A stretch of DNA of 53,384 nucleotides. Origin: CAYUMU01 sp964445985 (GTDB taxonomy: Bacteria > Planctomycetota > Planctomycetia > Pirellulales > S012-138). Both the position numbers and the translations under genes were made by a program. Shown here in pieces: positions 43,485 through 53,023 of this stretch (its first letter is position 1; each line of letters opens with the position of its first letter). The notes beneath the pieces were generated by a model that saw only the letters and a program-made list of their open reading frames with translations, had not been told where the DNA came from and did no database searches. The stretch covers positions 1 through 53,384 of the forward strand of contig CAYUMU010000046.1 in assembly GCA_964445985.1 (NCBI GenBank), read 5' to 3'.

Positions 43485-45281
43485 TCAATAGAGCAGGCTC
43501 TTGGCCGACTCCATCGCCCAACTGAGGATCGGCTCGGCGAACACGCCAAACACCAACAGCGGCAAAGTCAGGGCCAACACAAACATGCCATTGATCGAAC
43601 CGAAAACCGGCAAATCGATCGGCTGGGAACTCTTCGGCTCTTCGAGAGCAACCACTTTGATCACCCGCAAGTAATAGAACAGGCTGAGCACCGTGTTGAG
43701 CCCCGCGATGATCAGCACCGTGAGCATGCCCGCCTCGGCCAGCGAGCCAAAAATCACGAACTTGGCCGCGAACCCGGCCATCGGCGGAATTCCGATCAGG
43801 CTCAACAGAATCAGGCAAAAGCACACCGCCACGCCGGGCGAACGCCGCAGCAAACCCGCGTAATCGCTGATGTCTTCGCTCCGCAAGGCATTGCGAATCA
43901 GCGCCACGACCAGGAACGCCCCCAGGTTCATGAACAGGTACATCGCCATATAAAAGCCCAGCGTGCCAATCGCCGACGCCGATGCCAGCGTGGGCCGGCC
44001 AGCCAAGGCCATCGCCGCGGCCACCGGCATCATCATGTAACCGGCATGGGCAATCGTGGAATACGCCAACAGGCGTTTGATGTTCGTCTGCCGATAAGCC
44101 GCCAAATTGCCAAACGTGGCCGTCGCCGCCGCCAACAGCGCGATCAAACCCGCCATGAACCGACGAACCGGCTCCAGGGCCGCCATCCGCTCCCCTCGAC
44201 TGGCTTCTTCGGACACCGCCGGCTTGCTGCCACTGACGACATCCGCGTGGGCCACATCCGCGTTGACTACATCCGCGTGGGCGCGAGCAGCGCCATGTTC
44301 TTCAGCATCTGCCGCGGTGGCCGGATCGGCGGCCGCCACATACATCCGCGGTTCCGCGGCCAAAGTCGCGGCCAGCGGCGAAACGGCCGGCGCGGCCAGC
44401 GGCGAAACCTCGGGAGCCTCGTCCGGCAAGTAACTGAGCCCCAACCCCACGCGAACCAGCAATGCCAGGGCCGCCGCCTTCGAGGCCACCGACAGAAAAC
44501 CGCCAATCTCCGCGCTCGCCCCTTCAAACACGTCGGGAGCCCAAAACTGGAAAGGCACGGCCGACAGCTTGAAGGCGAATCCCACCATCATCATCAACCC
44601 GCCCAGCGCCAGCACCGTGAGGGTGGGCTGCGCCGGGTCGTTCAGCAACAGATCGGCCAACTGACGCGCGGCCGTCGGCAAATGGAGCGAACCCAGCATG
44701 CCGGCCACCAGGCTGATCCCATACAGCATCACCCCCGCGGCGCCCGCTCCATACACCACGAACTTCAGGGCCGCCTCGCTGCTTTGCCGGCGACCCTTCA
44801 AAATGCCAGCCAACGCATACGACGGCACGCTCGCCATCTCCACCGCCAAGAACACGATCAGCAAATGATTGGCCGTGGCCATCAGGCACATGCCCACCAC
44901 GGCGCCCAGGGCCAGCGTGTAAAAGTCGGGCGCGTCCTCGCGATCGGGAATACCGGTGCGCATCGTCATCAACACGAACAGCGTCAGAAAGCTCAGCAAG
45001 AAAATTCGCATGAACACGGCAAACTGGTCGAAGACCAGCATGCCGGTGAAGATTTCCTGGCGATCTCCCAAGCTGCAGCATTGCGAAATCGCCACCCCCA
45101 AGGCGGCCGCGGTGCCCAACAAGGCGAGCAACGACGCGCTCAAACGGCGGCCCACCATGATTCGCAGCAGCAGCAACACCACAATCGTGCCGCACAGCAC
45201 CAGCTCGGGCGCGAACAGCACTAACGACTGCAAGGTGTCTTGCTGGAGGTGGTCAATCTGCGTGGGGAAGTCGGGTTTCAC
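43485..45281 (-). CDS. nuoN: NADH-quinone oxidoreductase subunit N with insertion
   Basis: The 598-residue antiporter-like subunit forms part of the proton-pumping membrane arm of complex I. Key residues are seen: E148 in LAVEMASVPSYAL, K238 in FAFKLSAVPFQFWAPDVFEG and K268 in SVASKAAAL. NuoN is usually about 480-500 residues; the excess is mainly a hydrophilic, Ala-rich insertion at about 283-370 between membrane helices, which includes an HADVVNADVAHADVV repeat. Start is GTG 45281. It is the last nuo gene in the operon H-J-K-L-M-N. Confidence 0.93.
   Translation of the reverse strand: MKPDFPTQIDHLQQDTLQSLVLFAPELVLCGTIVVLLLLRIMVGRRLSASLLALLGTAAALGVAISQCCSLGDRQEIFTGMLVFDQFAVFMRIFLLSFLTLFVLMTMRTGIPDREDAPDFYTLALGAVVGMCLMATANHLLIVFLAVEMASVPSYALAGILKGRRQSSEAALKFVVYGAGAAGVMLYGISLVAGMLGSLHLPTAARQLADLLLNDPAQPTLTVLALGGLMMMVGFAFKLSAVPFQFWAPDVFEGASAEIGGFLSVASKAAALALLVRVGLGLSYLPDEAPEVSPLAAPAVSPLAATLAAEPRMYVAAADPATAADAEEHGAARAHADVVNADVAHADVVSGSKPAVSEEASRGERMAALEPVRRFMAGLIALLAAATATFGNLAAYRQTNIKRLLAYSTIAHAGYMMMPVAAAMALAGRPTLASASAIGTLGFYMAMYLFMNLGAFLVVALIRNALRSEDISDYAGLLRRSPGVAVCFCLILLSLIGIPPMAGFAAKFVIFGSLAEAGMLTVLIIAGLNTVLSLFYYLRVIKVVALEEPKSSQPIDLPVFGSINGMFVLALTLPLLVFGVFAEPILSWAMESAKSLLY
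44238..44282. repeat. Three-copy 15-base tandem repeat within nuoN
   Basis: Three consecutive 15-base units (44238-44252, 44253-44267, 44268-44282) share acatccgcgt. In the nuoN frame they encode the repeated ADV(V/A) sequence in the insertion. Confidence 0.85.
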
Positions 45282-45379
45282 GGTTCCATCAAGCCATTAG
45301 GCGAGGGATGTTGGATGAATGTCTGAGGATGCGATGCCCTGCTACCGAAATTAATGCCGGCGCCGCCGAGCTTGCGAAC

Positions 45380-47596
45380 TTACCGATCCCAAGGCCGACG
45401 AGCCGGCGGCGCGCCAGGCAAGGAAGCCGCCACCGCGGCATCCGTCGCCGGCGGCTGGCCGCGAAACACCACCTTGGCGGCGACCGGTCGAACTACCCCT
45501 GGCTTGTCGGCCACCGGCGCCGTTTCCGGAGGCGACGCCTCGTCCTGGCCTTCATTGGCCGGGTGATGAATCCGCGTCCACTCGGCCAGCTCTTCCACCG
45601 TGCGGTTCACGCTCGGAGTCATGTAGTCGAAGATCAACCGCGGATACACGCCAAACGCAATCGCCAGCACCACCAGCGGAATCGCAATCACCTTCTCGCG
45701 ATAGGTCATCGGCGTCAGGGCTTCACCATGCGGACCCTTGTACTCCGGCCCCAGGTACACCCGCTGCAGCGTCCACAAAATGTAGCCGGCCGTCAGAATC
45801 ACCACGAACGCCGACACCACGGCCAAAATCCGGCTGAAGTTCCAGGCCGACAACGTCACGAACACTTCGCCCCAGAAACCGCACAGCCCCGGCAAGCCCA
45901 GGCCGGCAAAGAACAGCACCACCGCCATCCCGCTGTAAACCGGCATCTTGGCGAACAGCCCGCCAAACTCGTCCAAATTGCGATGATGCACGCGGTCGTA
46001 AACCACGCCCACCATAAAGAACATGCCGGCCGAACTGATCCCGTGGGCAATCATCTGGAACATGGCCCCGTTCATGCCCAGGGCCCAATACTCGGCGGCG
46101 TAAAGCTGATCGGCAGTGGCGCTCCACACACCCAGGCCCAGCACCACGTAGCCCATGTGGCTCACCGAGCTGTAAGCCACCAACCGCTTGAAGTCTTTCT
46201 GAGCCATGGCCGCGAACGCGCCATACACCATGCTGACCACGCCAATCCCGCACACCAGCCACGCCAACTCAAACCCGGCCCCAGGGCAAATCGGGTAGCA
46301 AATGCGAATGATCCCGTAGCCGCCCAGCTTCAGCAAAATGCCGGCCAGCAACATCGAAATCGGCGTGGGAGCTTCCACGTGCGCGTCGGGCAACCACGTA
46401 TGGAACGGAACCGCGGGCACCTTGATCACAAACCCAATGAACAGCAACAAGAACGCCCAGGTTTGAATCTGCGCCCCCAGAATCTCTTTCGAGAACAACT
46501 CGGTATGCTGCCCCAGCGCGGCCAGGGCCAGCAAGTTGAACGTATGCACTTCCTCGTTCGGATTGGGAACCGTCACCTCGAACGACGTTCCGGTCGCCAA
46601 CTCGGCGCTCCCAGCCCCGTCGGCATGGAAATATCGGCTCACCTGCTTGTCTTGGTTAAGGGTCGCCGCCACATCCGAGGCCCTGGCGCCCGGCTTCACC
46701 GCCAGCGTTAGTTCCTTGCCCCCCTCGCCATCGTTCCAGGCCACGGGCGGCACGCCCTCGCCAGCGGCCACCAGCAATACCTTCACCGCTCCGAACATTC
46801 GGGCCTGCGTCTCCACCTGGGTGTCGGCTTCGCGCGCCTCATGGAACAAACTCGGCCGTAGCGATTGCACGCTGAAAATCTCTTCGCCGTCTTCGCCCAC
46901 AATGCCGCCTTGGGCTTGAACCCGGGCCAGCGTCGCCGGCGAAAGATGCAAATCATTCCAGGCAACCGCGTCCCGCGAGCCCTGGTGCAACTCGTTCAGA
47001 TCGCTGGTGAAGTACAGCATCAAAATGGCCACCAGCATGAACACGCCGCCCAGCAGCGTATACAAAAAGAACTTGATGGCCGCGTATTCTCGCCGGGGGC
47101 CGCCCCACACGCCGATCAAAAAGTACATCGGCAGCAACATCACTTCCCAGAACAAAAAGAACAGGAAGAAGTCGAGCGCGAGAAACACCCCCAGCACGCC
47201 GGTCTCCAGCACCAAAAACATGATGCAGTAGGCCTTCGGCTGCCGCTCGATGCTCCAACTGGCCAACATCGCCAGCACGAACAAAAAGCTGGTCAGCAGC
47301 ACCAGCGGCAAGCTGATCCCGTCCACGCCCAGCAGGTAGTAAATATTGAACGAGGGTATCCAGTCCAAACTCACCACGTTCTGCATCCTCGCCTCGCCCA
47401 CCTCAAAGCGAGAATTCGCCTCGCCCGGCGCCGACGGCAAAATCATGTAAATGGTGAGCACGAACACCGCCAGCGTGAACGCCAACGACAGCACCTTGGC
47501 CGAGTCCGGCTTGTCCTTGGGACAAAACAGCGCCACGGCCAACGCACCCAGGGCGGGCAGAAAAATCACCAGGCTGAACAATACGGCATAGGACAT
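45380..47596 (-). CDS. nuoM: NADH-quinone oxidoreductase subunit M with insertion
   Basis: The 738-residue antiporter-like subunit pumps protons in the membrane arm of complex I. FWEVMLLPMYFLIG holds the conserved E151, and FVIKVPAVPFHTWLPDAH has the conserved Lys K392. NuoM is usually about 500 residues. A soluble insertion of some 130-150 residues lies at about 200-360, containing segments such as GVPPVAWNDGEGGKELTLAV that look like a beta-rich fold, and a Pro/Ala-rich tail of about 60 residues follows the last helix. ATG 47596 is used. About 98 bases separate it from nuoN. Confidence 0.93.
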   Translation of the reverse strand: MSYAVLFSLVIFLPALGALAVALFCPKDKPDSAKVLSLAFTLAVFVLTIYMILPSAPGEANSRFEVGEARMQNVVSLDWIPSFNIYYLLGVDGISLPLVLLTSFLFVLAMLASWSIERQPKAYCIMFLVLETGVLGVFLALDFFLFFLFWEVMLLPMYFLIGVWGGPRREYAAIKFFLYTLLGGVFMLVAILMLYFTSDLNELHQGSRDAVAWNDLHLSPATLARVQAQGGIVGEDGEEIFSVQSLRPSLFHEAREADTQVETQARMFGAVKVLLVAAGEGVPPVAWNDGEGGKELTLAVKPGARASDVAATLNQDKQVSRYFHADGAGSAELATGTSFEVTVPNPNEEVHTFNLLALAALGQHTELFSKEILGAQIQTWAFLLLFIGFVIKVPAVPFHTWLPDAHVEAPTPISMLLAGILLKLGGYGIIRICYPICPGAGFELAWLVCGIGVVSMVYGAFAAMAQKDFKRLVAYSSVSHMGYVVLGLGVWSATADQLYAAEYWALGMNGAMFQMIAHGISSAGMFFMVGVVYDRVHHRNLDEFGGLFAKMPVYSGMAVVLFFAGLGLPGLCGFWGEVFVTLSAWNFSRILAVVSAFVVILTAGYILWTLQRVYLGPEYKGPHGEALTPMTYREKVIAIPLVVLAIAFGVYPRLIFDYMTPSVNRTVEELAEWTRIHHPANEGQDEASPPETAPVADKPGVVRPVAAKVVFRGQPPATDAAVAASLPGAPPARRPWDR

Positions 47597-47781
47597 GGCT
47601 GAATGGCTCTCGCGACTTGTCCTGAACGCGGCCTAACCGCCGTCGGACTTCACCTTATCGAACTTCTCCGCGGCTCGCGGAGATGCCGGCACGTAACAAA
47701 CAAACGACCGAAATTCTTCTGAAACAATTCACTCAATTCATGACGGGCCAACCTTCGGCGGCGAGGAACGCCCCCCCGGCC

Positions 47782-50307
47782 CTATCGCCCCGCGTTCGAT
47801 GTCGTCCAAAAACTGATCAGCACGAACAACACCACCGTGCCCACCACGATGAACAACACATATTGCCGCAGGTTGCCCGTTTGCACCCCGCGGATTCGGC
47901 TGGCAATGGCATACACCCAGCCCGCCGTCAGATTCACCAACCCATCCACCAGCCCCCGGTCCACGGAATCGTCCCACTGGGCGATCTTCCGCGTCCACAA
48001 GGCCAGATTGTTGATAAAGCCATCGATGCACTTCCGATCGAACTCCGAAACGCACCGCGAAATAAACATCACCGGCTTCACAAACAGGGAGTCGTACAAC
48101 TCGTCGAAGTACCACTTGTTTCGCAAGAAGCGATAGATCGGAGCAAACTGCCGCCGCGCGTCGTCGGCACTGATCAATCGCACCCCATACATCAAGGTCG
48201 CCAGCAAGAACCCGCCCAGGGCCACGCCGCTGGCCACGATCGTTGCCGCCACGCCAAACCGGGCGTGCGAGTCGTGCTCGTTGGGATGCACGATATCCAC
48301 CAGCAACCCCTGCCCGGCCCCGTGCTCGGTTCCCAGCGGTTGAGCCTGCTGCAACAGCGGCTCCACGCCATACCCGCCCAGGCCAGGCAAGAACGATGGC
48401 AAATTCCAACCGGCGGTGATCGCGAAAAACGCCAGAATCATCAGCGGCACGGTCATCACCCGCGGCGACTCGTGCGCGTGGTCATGGCGATGCTTGTCGC
48501 GCGGCTCGCCCGCGAACGTCAGATACCACAGCCGGAACATGTAAAACGCCGTGATCGCCGCTCCCGCCGCCGCAATATAGAAGAAGAACGCATAACTGGG
48601 ATTGGTGTCGGCAAACAACATCGAGTGCGCGATGATGTAATCTTTGGAATAGAAACCGCTGAGCAAGGGCGCCCCGGCAATTGCCAGGCAGCCCACCAGC
48701 ATGGTGTAGGCGGTGATCGGCATCTTCCGCCGCAACCCGCCCATCTGCGTCATCTCGTTGGTATGCACCGCGTGAATCACCGAGCCCGAGCACATGAAGA
48801 GCAGGCTCTTGAAAAACGCATGCGTCACCAGGTGAAACAAGCCGGCCAGCCAACCGCCCATGCCCAGGGCCAGCATCATGTAGCCCAACTGGCTCACGGT
48901 GGAATACGCCAGCACCCGCTTGATGTCGCTGGCCACGATCGCGATCGTGGCCGCCATGAACAGCGTGATCGCGCCCACAAACGCAATCACCAGCAACACC
49001 TCGGAGGTAAACACCGGGAAAAACCGCCCTACCAGGTACACGCCGGCCGCCACCATCGTGGCCGAATGCACCAGAGCGGATACCGGCGTGGGGCCTTCCA
49101 TCGCGTCGGGCAACCACGTGTGCAGCGGGAACTGCGCGCTCTTGCCAATGCAGCCGCAAAACACCCCCAGCCCGGCAACCACCAGCAACCAATAGCCGTA
49201 CGGCGTGCCTTCGGTCTTTCGCCATTCATCGCGGGCCAGCGACAGCGATTGGGCCTTGGCGGCCGCAATGTCCACGTCGCCGTTGGCCGCCGTGTGATCG
49301 GCCACCACCTTCCGCACGCCCTCCGGATTGCCGGCCAGCACCATTTTGTCCGGCGTGGCCAACTGGTGGTGGCGCTCCGGATGACGAACCTGCGTAAAGA
49401 TGCCTTCGGCAACTTCGCCCGTCTGGGGGTCGCGGGTATCGCCGAAAGAAAACGTCCCCAGGGCGCCCCACAGGGCCATCAGGCCAATCAAAAAGCCAAA
49501 GTCACCCACGCGGTTGACAATGAACGCCTTGTTGGCGGCCGTGGAGGCGCTCTTCCGCTCGATGTAAAAGCCAATCAAGAAGTAGGAGCAAATGCCCACC
49601 AATTCCCAAAACACAAACACCATCAAAATATTGCCGGCAATCACCAGCCCCAGCATGCTGAAGCAAAACAGCGACAGATACTGGAAGAACCGGTAATAGC
49701 GACCGTGGCGATGCAGGTGCTTGCCGTTGGCCAGCGTCACTTCGTGATCGGTGATGTCGTGCAACTCATCGTGCATGTAGCCCATCGCGTAGAAATGGAT
49801 GCACGAGGCGATCAGCGTCACCATCACAAACATCAGCACGGTGAGCGAATCGATGTAGTAGCCAATCCCAATCGGCGACAGGCCCGGTGGACTCACCTCG
49901 TACCACTGCCCCGAAAGATGCGCCACCTGGCGAAGCTCGGCGCCATGGCTTTCGACGTGGCTTGCATGGTCAGCGGCATGCTCGCCCGCATGAGCATCAG
50001 CGTGTGCTGCTTCAGCGTGTCCCACCCCCGCTGGTGGATCGGCCACCAGTTGCACGCCCTCCAGCGTTGCCGCGGCATGCGCCTCGTGGTGTTCCGAAGG
50101 CACTTCATTATTGGAGGCCCAAATCACCAGGCTGGTCACCGACAGCGCGAACCCGCCCAGAATAGCGCCCGCGGCGACATAGCCCCCCAGAATGCCGTGC
50201 GGCCCCAGCCGCGGCCCAAAGAACAAAATAATTGCGAACGAGAGCAGGGGGAGCAACCAGGCAATCCCCAGCAACGACGGCAACAGTTCCAGTGCGGGAT
50301 TGGTCAT
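47782..50307 (-). CDS. nuoL: NADH-quinone oxidoreductase subunit L with His-rich insertion
   Basis: The 841-residue antiporter-like subunit pumps protons at the far end of the membrane arm. FVFWELVGICSYFLIGFY (232-249) carries the conserved Glu E235, and KSAQFPLHTWLPDAMEGPTPVSA the conserved Lys K389. NuoL is usually 600-650 residues. One extra segment at about 68-140 is rich in His (11 within residues 70-130), and another hydrophilic segment lies at about 290-370. ATG 50307 overlaps the nuoK stop by one base (TGATG). Downstream 185 bases to nuoM. Confidence 0.94.
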   Translation of the reverse strand: MTNPALELLPSLLGIAWLLPLLSFAIILFFGPRLGPHGILGGYVAAGAILGGFALSVTSLVIWASNNEVPSEHHEAHAAATLEGVQLVADPPAGVGHAEAAHADAHAGEHAADHASHVESHGAELRQVAHLSGQWYEVSPPGLSPIGIGYYIDSLTVLMFVMVTLIASCIHFYAMGYMHDELHDITDHEVTLANGKHLHRHGRYYRFFQYLSLFCFSMLGLVIAGNILMVFVFWELVGICSYFLIGFYIERKSASTAANKAFIVNRVGDFGFLIGLMALWGALGTFSFGDTRDPQTGEVAEGIFTQVRHPERHHQLATPDKMVLAGNPEGVRKVVADHTAANGDVDIAAAKAQSLSLARDEWRKTEGTPYGYWLLVVAGLGVFCGCIGKSAQFPLHTWLPDAMEGPTPVSALVHSATMVAAGVYLVGRFFPVFTSEVLLVIAFVGAITLFMAATIAIVASDIKRVLAYSTVSQLGYMMLALGMGGWLAGLFHLVTHAFFKSLLFMCSGSVIHAVHTNEMTQMGGLRRKMPITAYTMLVGCLAIAGAPLLSGFYSKDYIIAHSMLFADTNPSYAFFFYIAAAGAAITAFYMFRLWYLTFAGEPRDKHRHDHAHESPRVMTVPLMILAFFAITAGWNLPSFLPGLGGYGVEPLLQQAQPLGTEHGAGQGLLVDIVHPNEHDSHARFGVAATIVASGVALGGFLLATLMYGVRLISADDARRQFAPIYRFLRNKWYFDELYDSLFVKPVMFISRCVSEFDRKCIDGFINNLALWTRKIAQWDDSVDRGLVDGLVNLTAGWVYAIASRIRGVQTGNLRQYVLFIVVGTVVLFVLISFWTTSNAGR

Positions 50308-50657
50308 CAGCCTTGCAACTCGTCGGCCTGATCGACGTCGATCGTATTGTGATTGTTGTAAAAATTGAGCGCGATGGCCAAAGCCACTGCGGCTTCCGCC
50401 GCGGCCAGCACGATCACAAACAGCGAAATCAACTGCCCATCGAGCCCCAAAGCCCTGGCCGGGTCTTGCTGCAAATAACGACTGCTAAATGCCACAAAAT
50501 TCACATTGGCCCCGTTGAGCACCAACTCAATGCCCATCAGCACACCCAGCGCATTGCGCTTGGTGGCCATGCACACGGCGCCGCACACAAACAAGACCGC
50601 TCCCACGGCCATGAAATGCGCTACGCCGACTGGCTCGGTGAACAGGTTCACTTCCAC
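50307..50657 (-). CDS. nuoK: NADH-quinone oxidoreductase subunit K
   Basis: The 116-residue subunit has three membrane helices and the conserved glutamates in MGIELVLNGANVNFVAF and AAAEAAVALAIAL, which are part of the proton path near the quinone site. Length is a little above the usual 100 because of a short tail. It overlaps nuoL by one base. A 189-base gap containing short ggcaggca repeats separates it from nuoJ. Confidence 0.95.
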   Translation of the reverse strand: MEVNLFTEPVGVAHFMAVGAVLFVCGAVCMATKRNALGVLMGIELVLNGANVNFVAFSSRYLQQDPARALGLDGQLISLFVIVLAAAEAAVALAIALNFYNNHNTIDVDQADELQG

Positions 50658-50846
50658 AACTCCGGTAACAATTCGCTCGCCGTAACTCCCCCCTGGCAGG
50701 CAGGGAAAAGCAGGCGAAAGGCAGGCAGTACGCGTCTACAATCTTGGTGGGCAGCTCGCTCGTCGATGCCGCCTTGGCTCACCAGGGGGGGGGCGGCTTC
50801 CATCGCCAGCAGGCTCAATCTCTCATGGTGCAAGGCAGGTCGTGGG

Positions 50847-51725
50847 TTAAATCGCCTGGCCCGAAATCCCCTGGCCCGACGACACCCGCTTCTTCGTTCG
50901 CGCCAAGTAAGCCGCTCCAATCAGCACCACCAACAAGTGGATGGAGACAATTTCAAACGGCAACAAGTATCCCGCATGCCCCCCCACGCCGGCCCCACCC
51001 TCGTCGGGCCGGGCGCCCAGCAGCGCCAACCCAATCAGGCTGGCCCGCTCGTCGTTACGAGGCAGACGACGCTCCAAATAAACTCGGTCGCCATCGGCAA
51101 CCAGCCCCTGCCCGCTGCTTCCCGCCGGCAGGGCCGCAATCAATTCCCGACGGAACTTTTCATTCTGATTCAAATAGGCCACCCACTCGGCGGCCGTCGG
51201 CTGGGTCTTGCCCTCGGCGCGAAACACAAACTCGTTCCCCGGCTCCGGCTCGCTCCCAAACACCACCGGCAGCTTCCAGTCCCGGTCGAGCGTCTTCGCC
51301 TGCACAATCACCGTGGCATCGAAGCCGTTGGCCGCCACCGTGGCGCCCCAGGGATTCGGCAGCGGCGCGGCCCGCCATTGCGACACGCTAAACGCCGCCT
51401 GCAGCAATAGGGCCAGCAAGGCACTTCCCACAATGGCGCCCAGCACCCACTCGCCGCCGCTCGTCTTCATCGAAATGAACGGAGCCTGCGAGGTAAGCAT
51501 CACGCCAAACACCAGCAGCACCAGCGTGCCGCCCACATAGATCATCAACTGCATCGCGCCCACGAACGTGGCGTCGGCCAAAAAGAACAACCCGGCCGTC
51601 GCGCCCAAAGACACGATCAGGTAAAAGGCCATCCGCACGATATTGCTCGACACCACCACGGCCACCGCGGCGGCGCAGGTCGTCAGGGCAAAGATCAAAA
51701 AGAAGACCGAGTGCCAGTTGATCAC
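50847..51725 (-). CDS. nuoJ: NADH-quinone oxidoreductase subunit J with insertion
   Basis: The 292-residue subunit starts like NuoJ (ALTTCAAAVAVVVSSNIVRMA, in part, and FVGAMQLMIYVGGTLVLLVFGVM in part), with the Y-V-G-G motif at 63-66. NuoJ is usually 165-200 residues. The extra sequence, at about 117-245, is hydrophilic (VFGSEPEPGNEFVFRAEGK, EWVAYLNQNEKFRRELI) and lies before the last helix (YLLPFEIVSIHLLVVLIG). The start overlaps the nuoH stop by four bases. Confidence 0.92.
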   Translation of the reverse strand: MINWHSVFFLIFALTTCAAAVAVVVSSNIVRMAFYLIVSLGATAGLFFLADATFVGAMQLMIYVGGTLVLLVFGVMLTSQAPFISMKTSGGEWVLGAIVGSALLALLLQAAFSVSQWRAAPLPNPWGATVAANGFDATVIVQAKTLDRDWKLPVVFGSEPEPGNEFVFRAEGKTQPTAAEWVAYLNQNEKFRRELIAALPAGSSGQGLVADGDRVYLERRLPRNDERASLIGLALLGARPDEGGAGVGGHAGYLLPFEIVSIHLLVVLIGAAYLARTKKRVSSGQGISGQAI

Positions 51726-53023
51726 GGCGCGCCTCCCAAAACATGCGCACGCTGCGCGACCTCACCCCCCGGCAACGCCCGGTTAAGCGACGCCGCCTCC
51801 AGCGGCGATTCCGCCGGGGTATCGCCAGGCGCCCTGGCAGCGCCGGCCGCCATCGACTGGCCAGGCCCCAGCGGCGGCTGCAAATACAACTGCGACTGAT
51901 CGCGAAACGCCCCCAACGGCTGGGCCGTTCGCAAGAACAGCCCTCCCGGCAAGAAATACGTCCACACCACGGCCCCCAGGAACGACACGCACACGATCGG
52001 CATGCAGTACTTGAGGCAGGTTTTCATCACCTGGTCGATGCGGAGCCGCGGCAACGTCCACCGCACCCAAATCATCAAGGTCACCAAGATCACGCTCTTG
52101 AAGATAAAGTTGCCCGCCCCCGCCACGTTGGCCATAAACCCGCCCCAGCGGAACGGCTCCGTGAGCCCCTGGTAGGCGATTGGCTCCAGAATCGGGATCG
52201 GACCATTCCACGCTCCCAAGAACAGCACCACGCCCAGCCCACTGACCAGGAACATCGAGCCGTACTCGGCCATGAAGAAGAAGCTCCACCGCAAGCCGGA
52301 ATACTCGGTGTGAAAGCCAGCCACCAATTCGCTTTCGGCTTCCGCCAGGTCGAACGGAGCCCGATTCACGCTGGCCAGCGAGCAGGTAAAGAACACCCAG
52401 AAGGTGATGAAGGTGAACGGATCGTGGAACACCAGCCAACTGGTGAACCAACCCCGCTGCATGTTGCCAATCGCCGTCAAATCCATGGTCCCCGCCACCA
52501 CCACCGGCACAATCACCGACAGCCCCAGCGGCACCTCGTAGCTCACCACTTGGGCTGCTTCCCGCATGGCCCCGAACAGCGACCACTTCGAGGCCGAGGA
52601 ATACCCGGCCAAAATCACGCCGAACACTTCCAAGCCGAGAATGGCCAGCAGCAAAAAGGCGCCGATCGTGGTCGCCACGGCATTCCAGCCGCTGGCGAAA
52701 GGCAGCACCAAATAAGCGGCGTAACTGGCGCAAAAACTAATGTACGGCGCCAACCGGAACAGCATTCCGTCGGCCCCCTTGGGCATCATGTCTTCTTTGG
52801 AAAGCAGCTTCACGCCGTCGGCCAGCGTTTGCAGCCAGCCAAACTTGCCACCCACCCGCGTGGGCCCCAACCGGTCCTGAATGCGGCCGCAAACCTTCCG
52901 TTCTTGCCAAATGAAGAACAACGCCCCCACGGCGATCACGTTCAGCAGCAGAAAGGCATGCACCACCGCGGCCAGCGTGTAAGCCAACCAGTCAGGCATG
53001 TATAGGCTAAGTTGTTCCGCCAC
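51722..53023 (-). CDS. nuoH: NADH-quinone oxidoreductase subunit H
   Basis: The 433-residue subunit forms the quinone site with NuoB and NuoD and contacts the peripheral arm. ALFFIWQERKVCGRIQDRLGPTRVGG (here in parts: WQERKVCGRIQDRLGP) and NRAPFDLAEAESELVAGFHTEY (NRAPFDLAEAESELVAG) are its hallmarks. The last 60 or so residues after the final helix are Pro/Ala-rich and extend beyond the family. It is the first nuo gene of the operon in the window; nuoI, normally next, is absent. An alternative start is Met9 (MPDWLAYTLA). Confidence 0.95.
   Translation of the reverse strand: MAEQLSLYMPDWLAYTLAAVVHAFLLLNVIAVGALFFIWQERKVCGRIQDRLGPTRVGGKFGWLQTLADGVKLLSKEDMMPKGADGMLFRLAPYISFCASYAAYLVLPFASGWNAVATTIGAFLLLAILGLEVFGVILAGYSSASKWSLFGAMREAAQVVSYEVPLGLSVIVPVVVAGTMDLTAIGNMQRGWFTSWLVFHDPFTFITFWVFFTCSLASVNRAPFDLAEAESELVAGFHTEYSGLRWSFFFMAEYGSMFLVSGLGVVLFLGAWNGPIPILEPIAYQGLTEPFRWGGFMANVAGAGNFIFKSVILVTLMIWVRWTLPRLRIDQVMKTCLKYCMPIVCVSFLGAVVWTYFLPGGLFLRTAQPLGAFRDQSQLYLQPPLGPGQSMAAGAARAPGDTPAESPLEAASLNRALPGGEVAQRAHVLGGAP

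Noticed and set aside
47683..50331. Very long frames opposite the nuo genes, up to more than 800 codons
   Set aside because: They are the antisense of nuoL and other nuo genes; the products are His/Arg/Gln-rich with no domains, a common effect of high GC.
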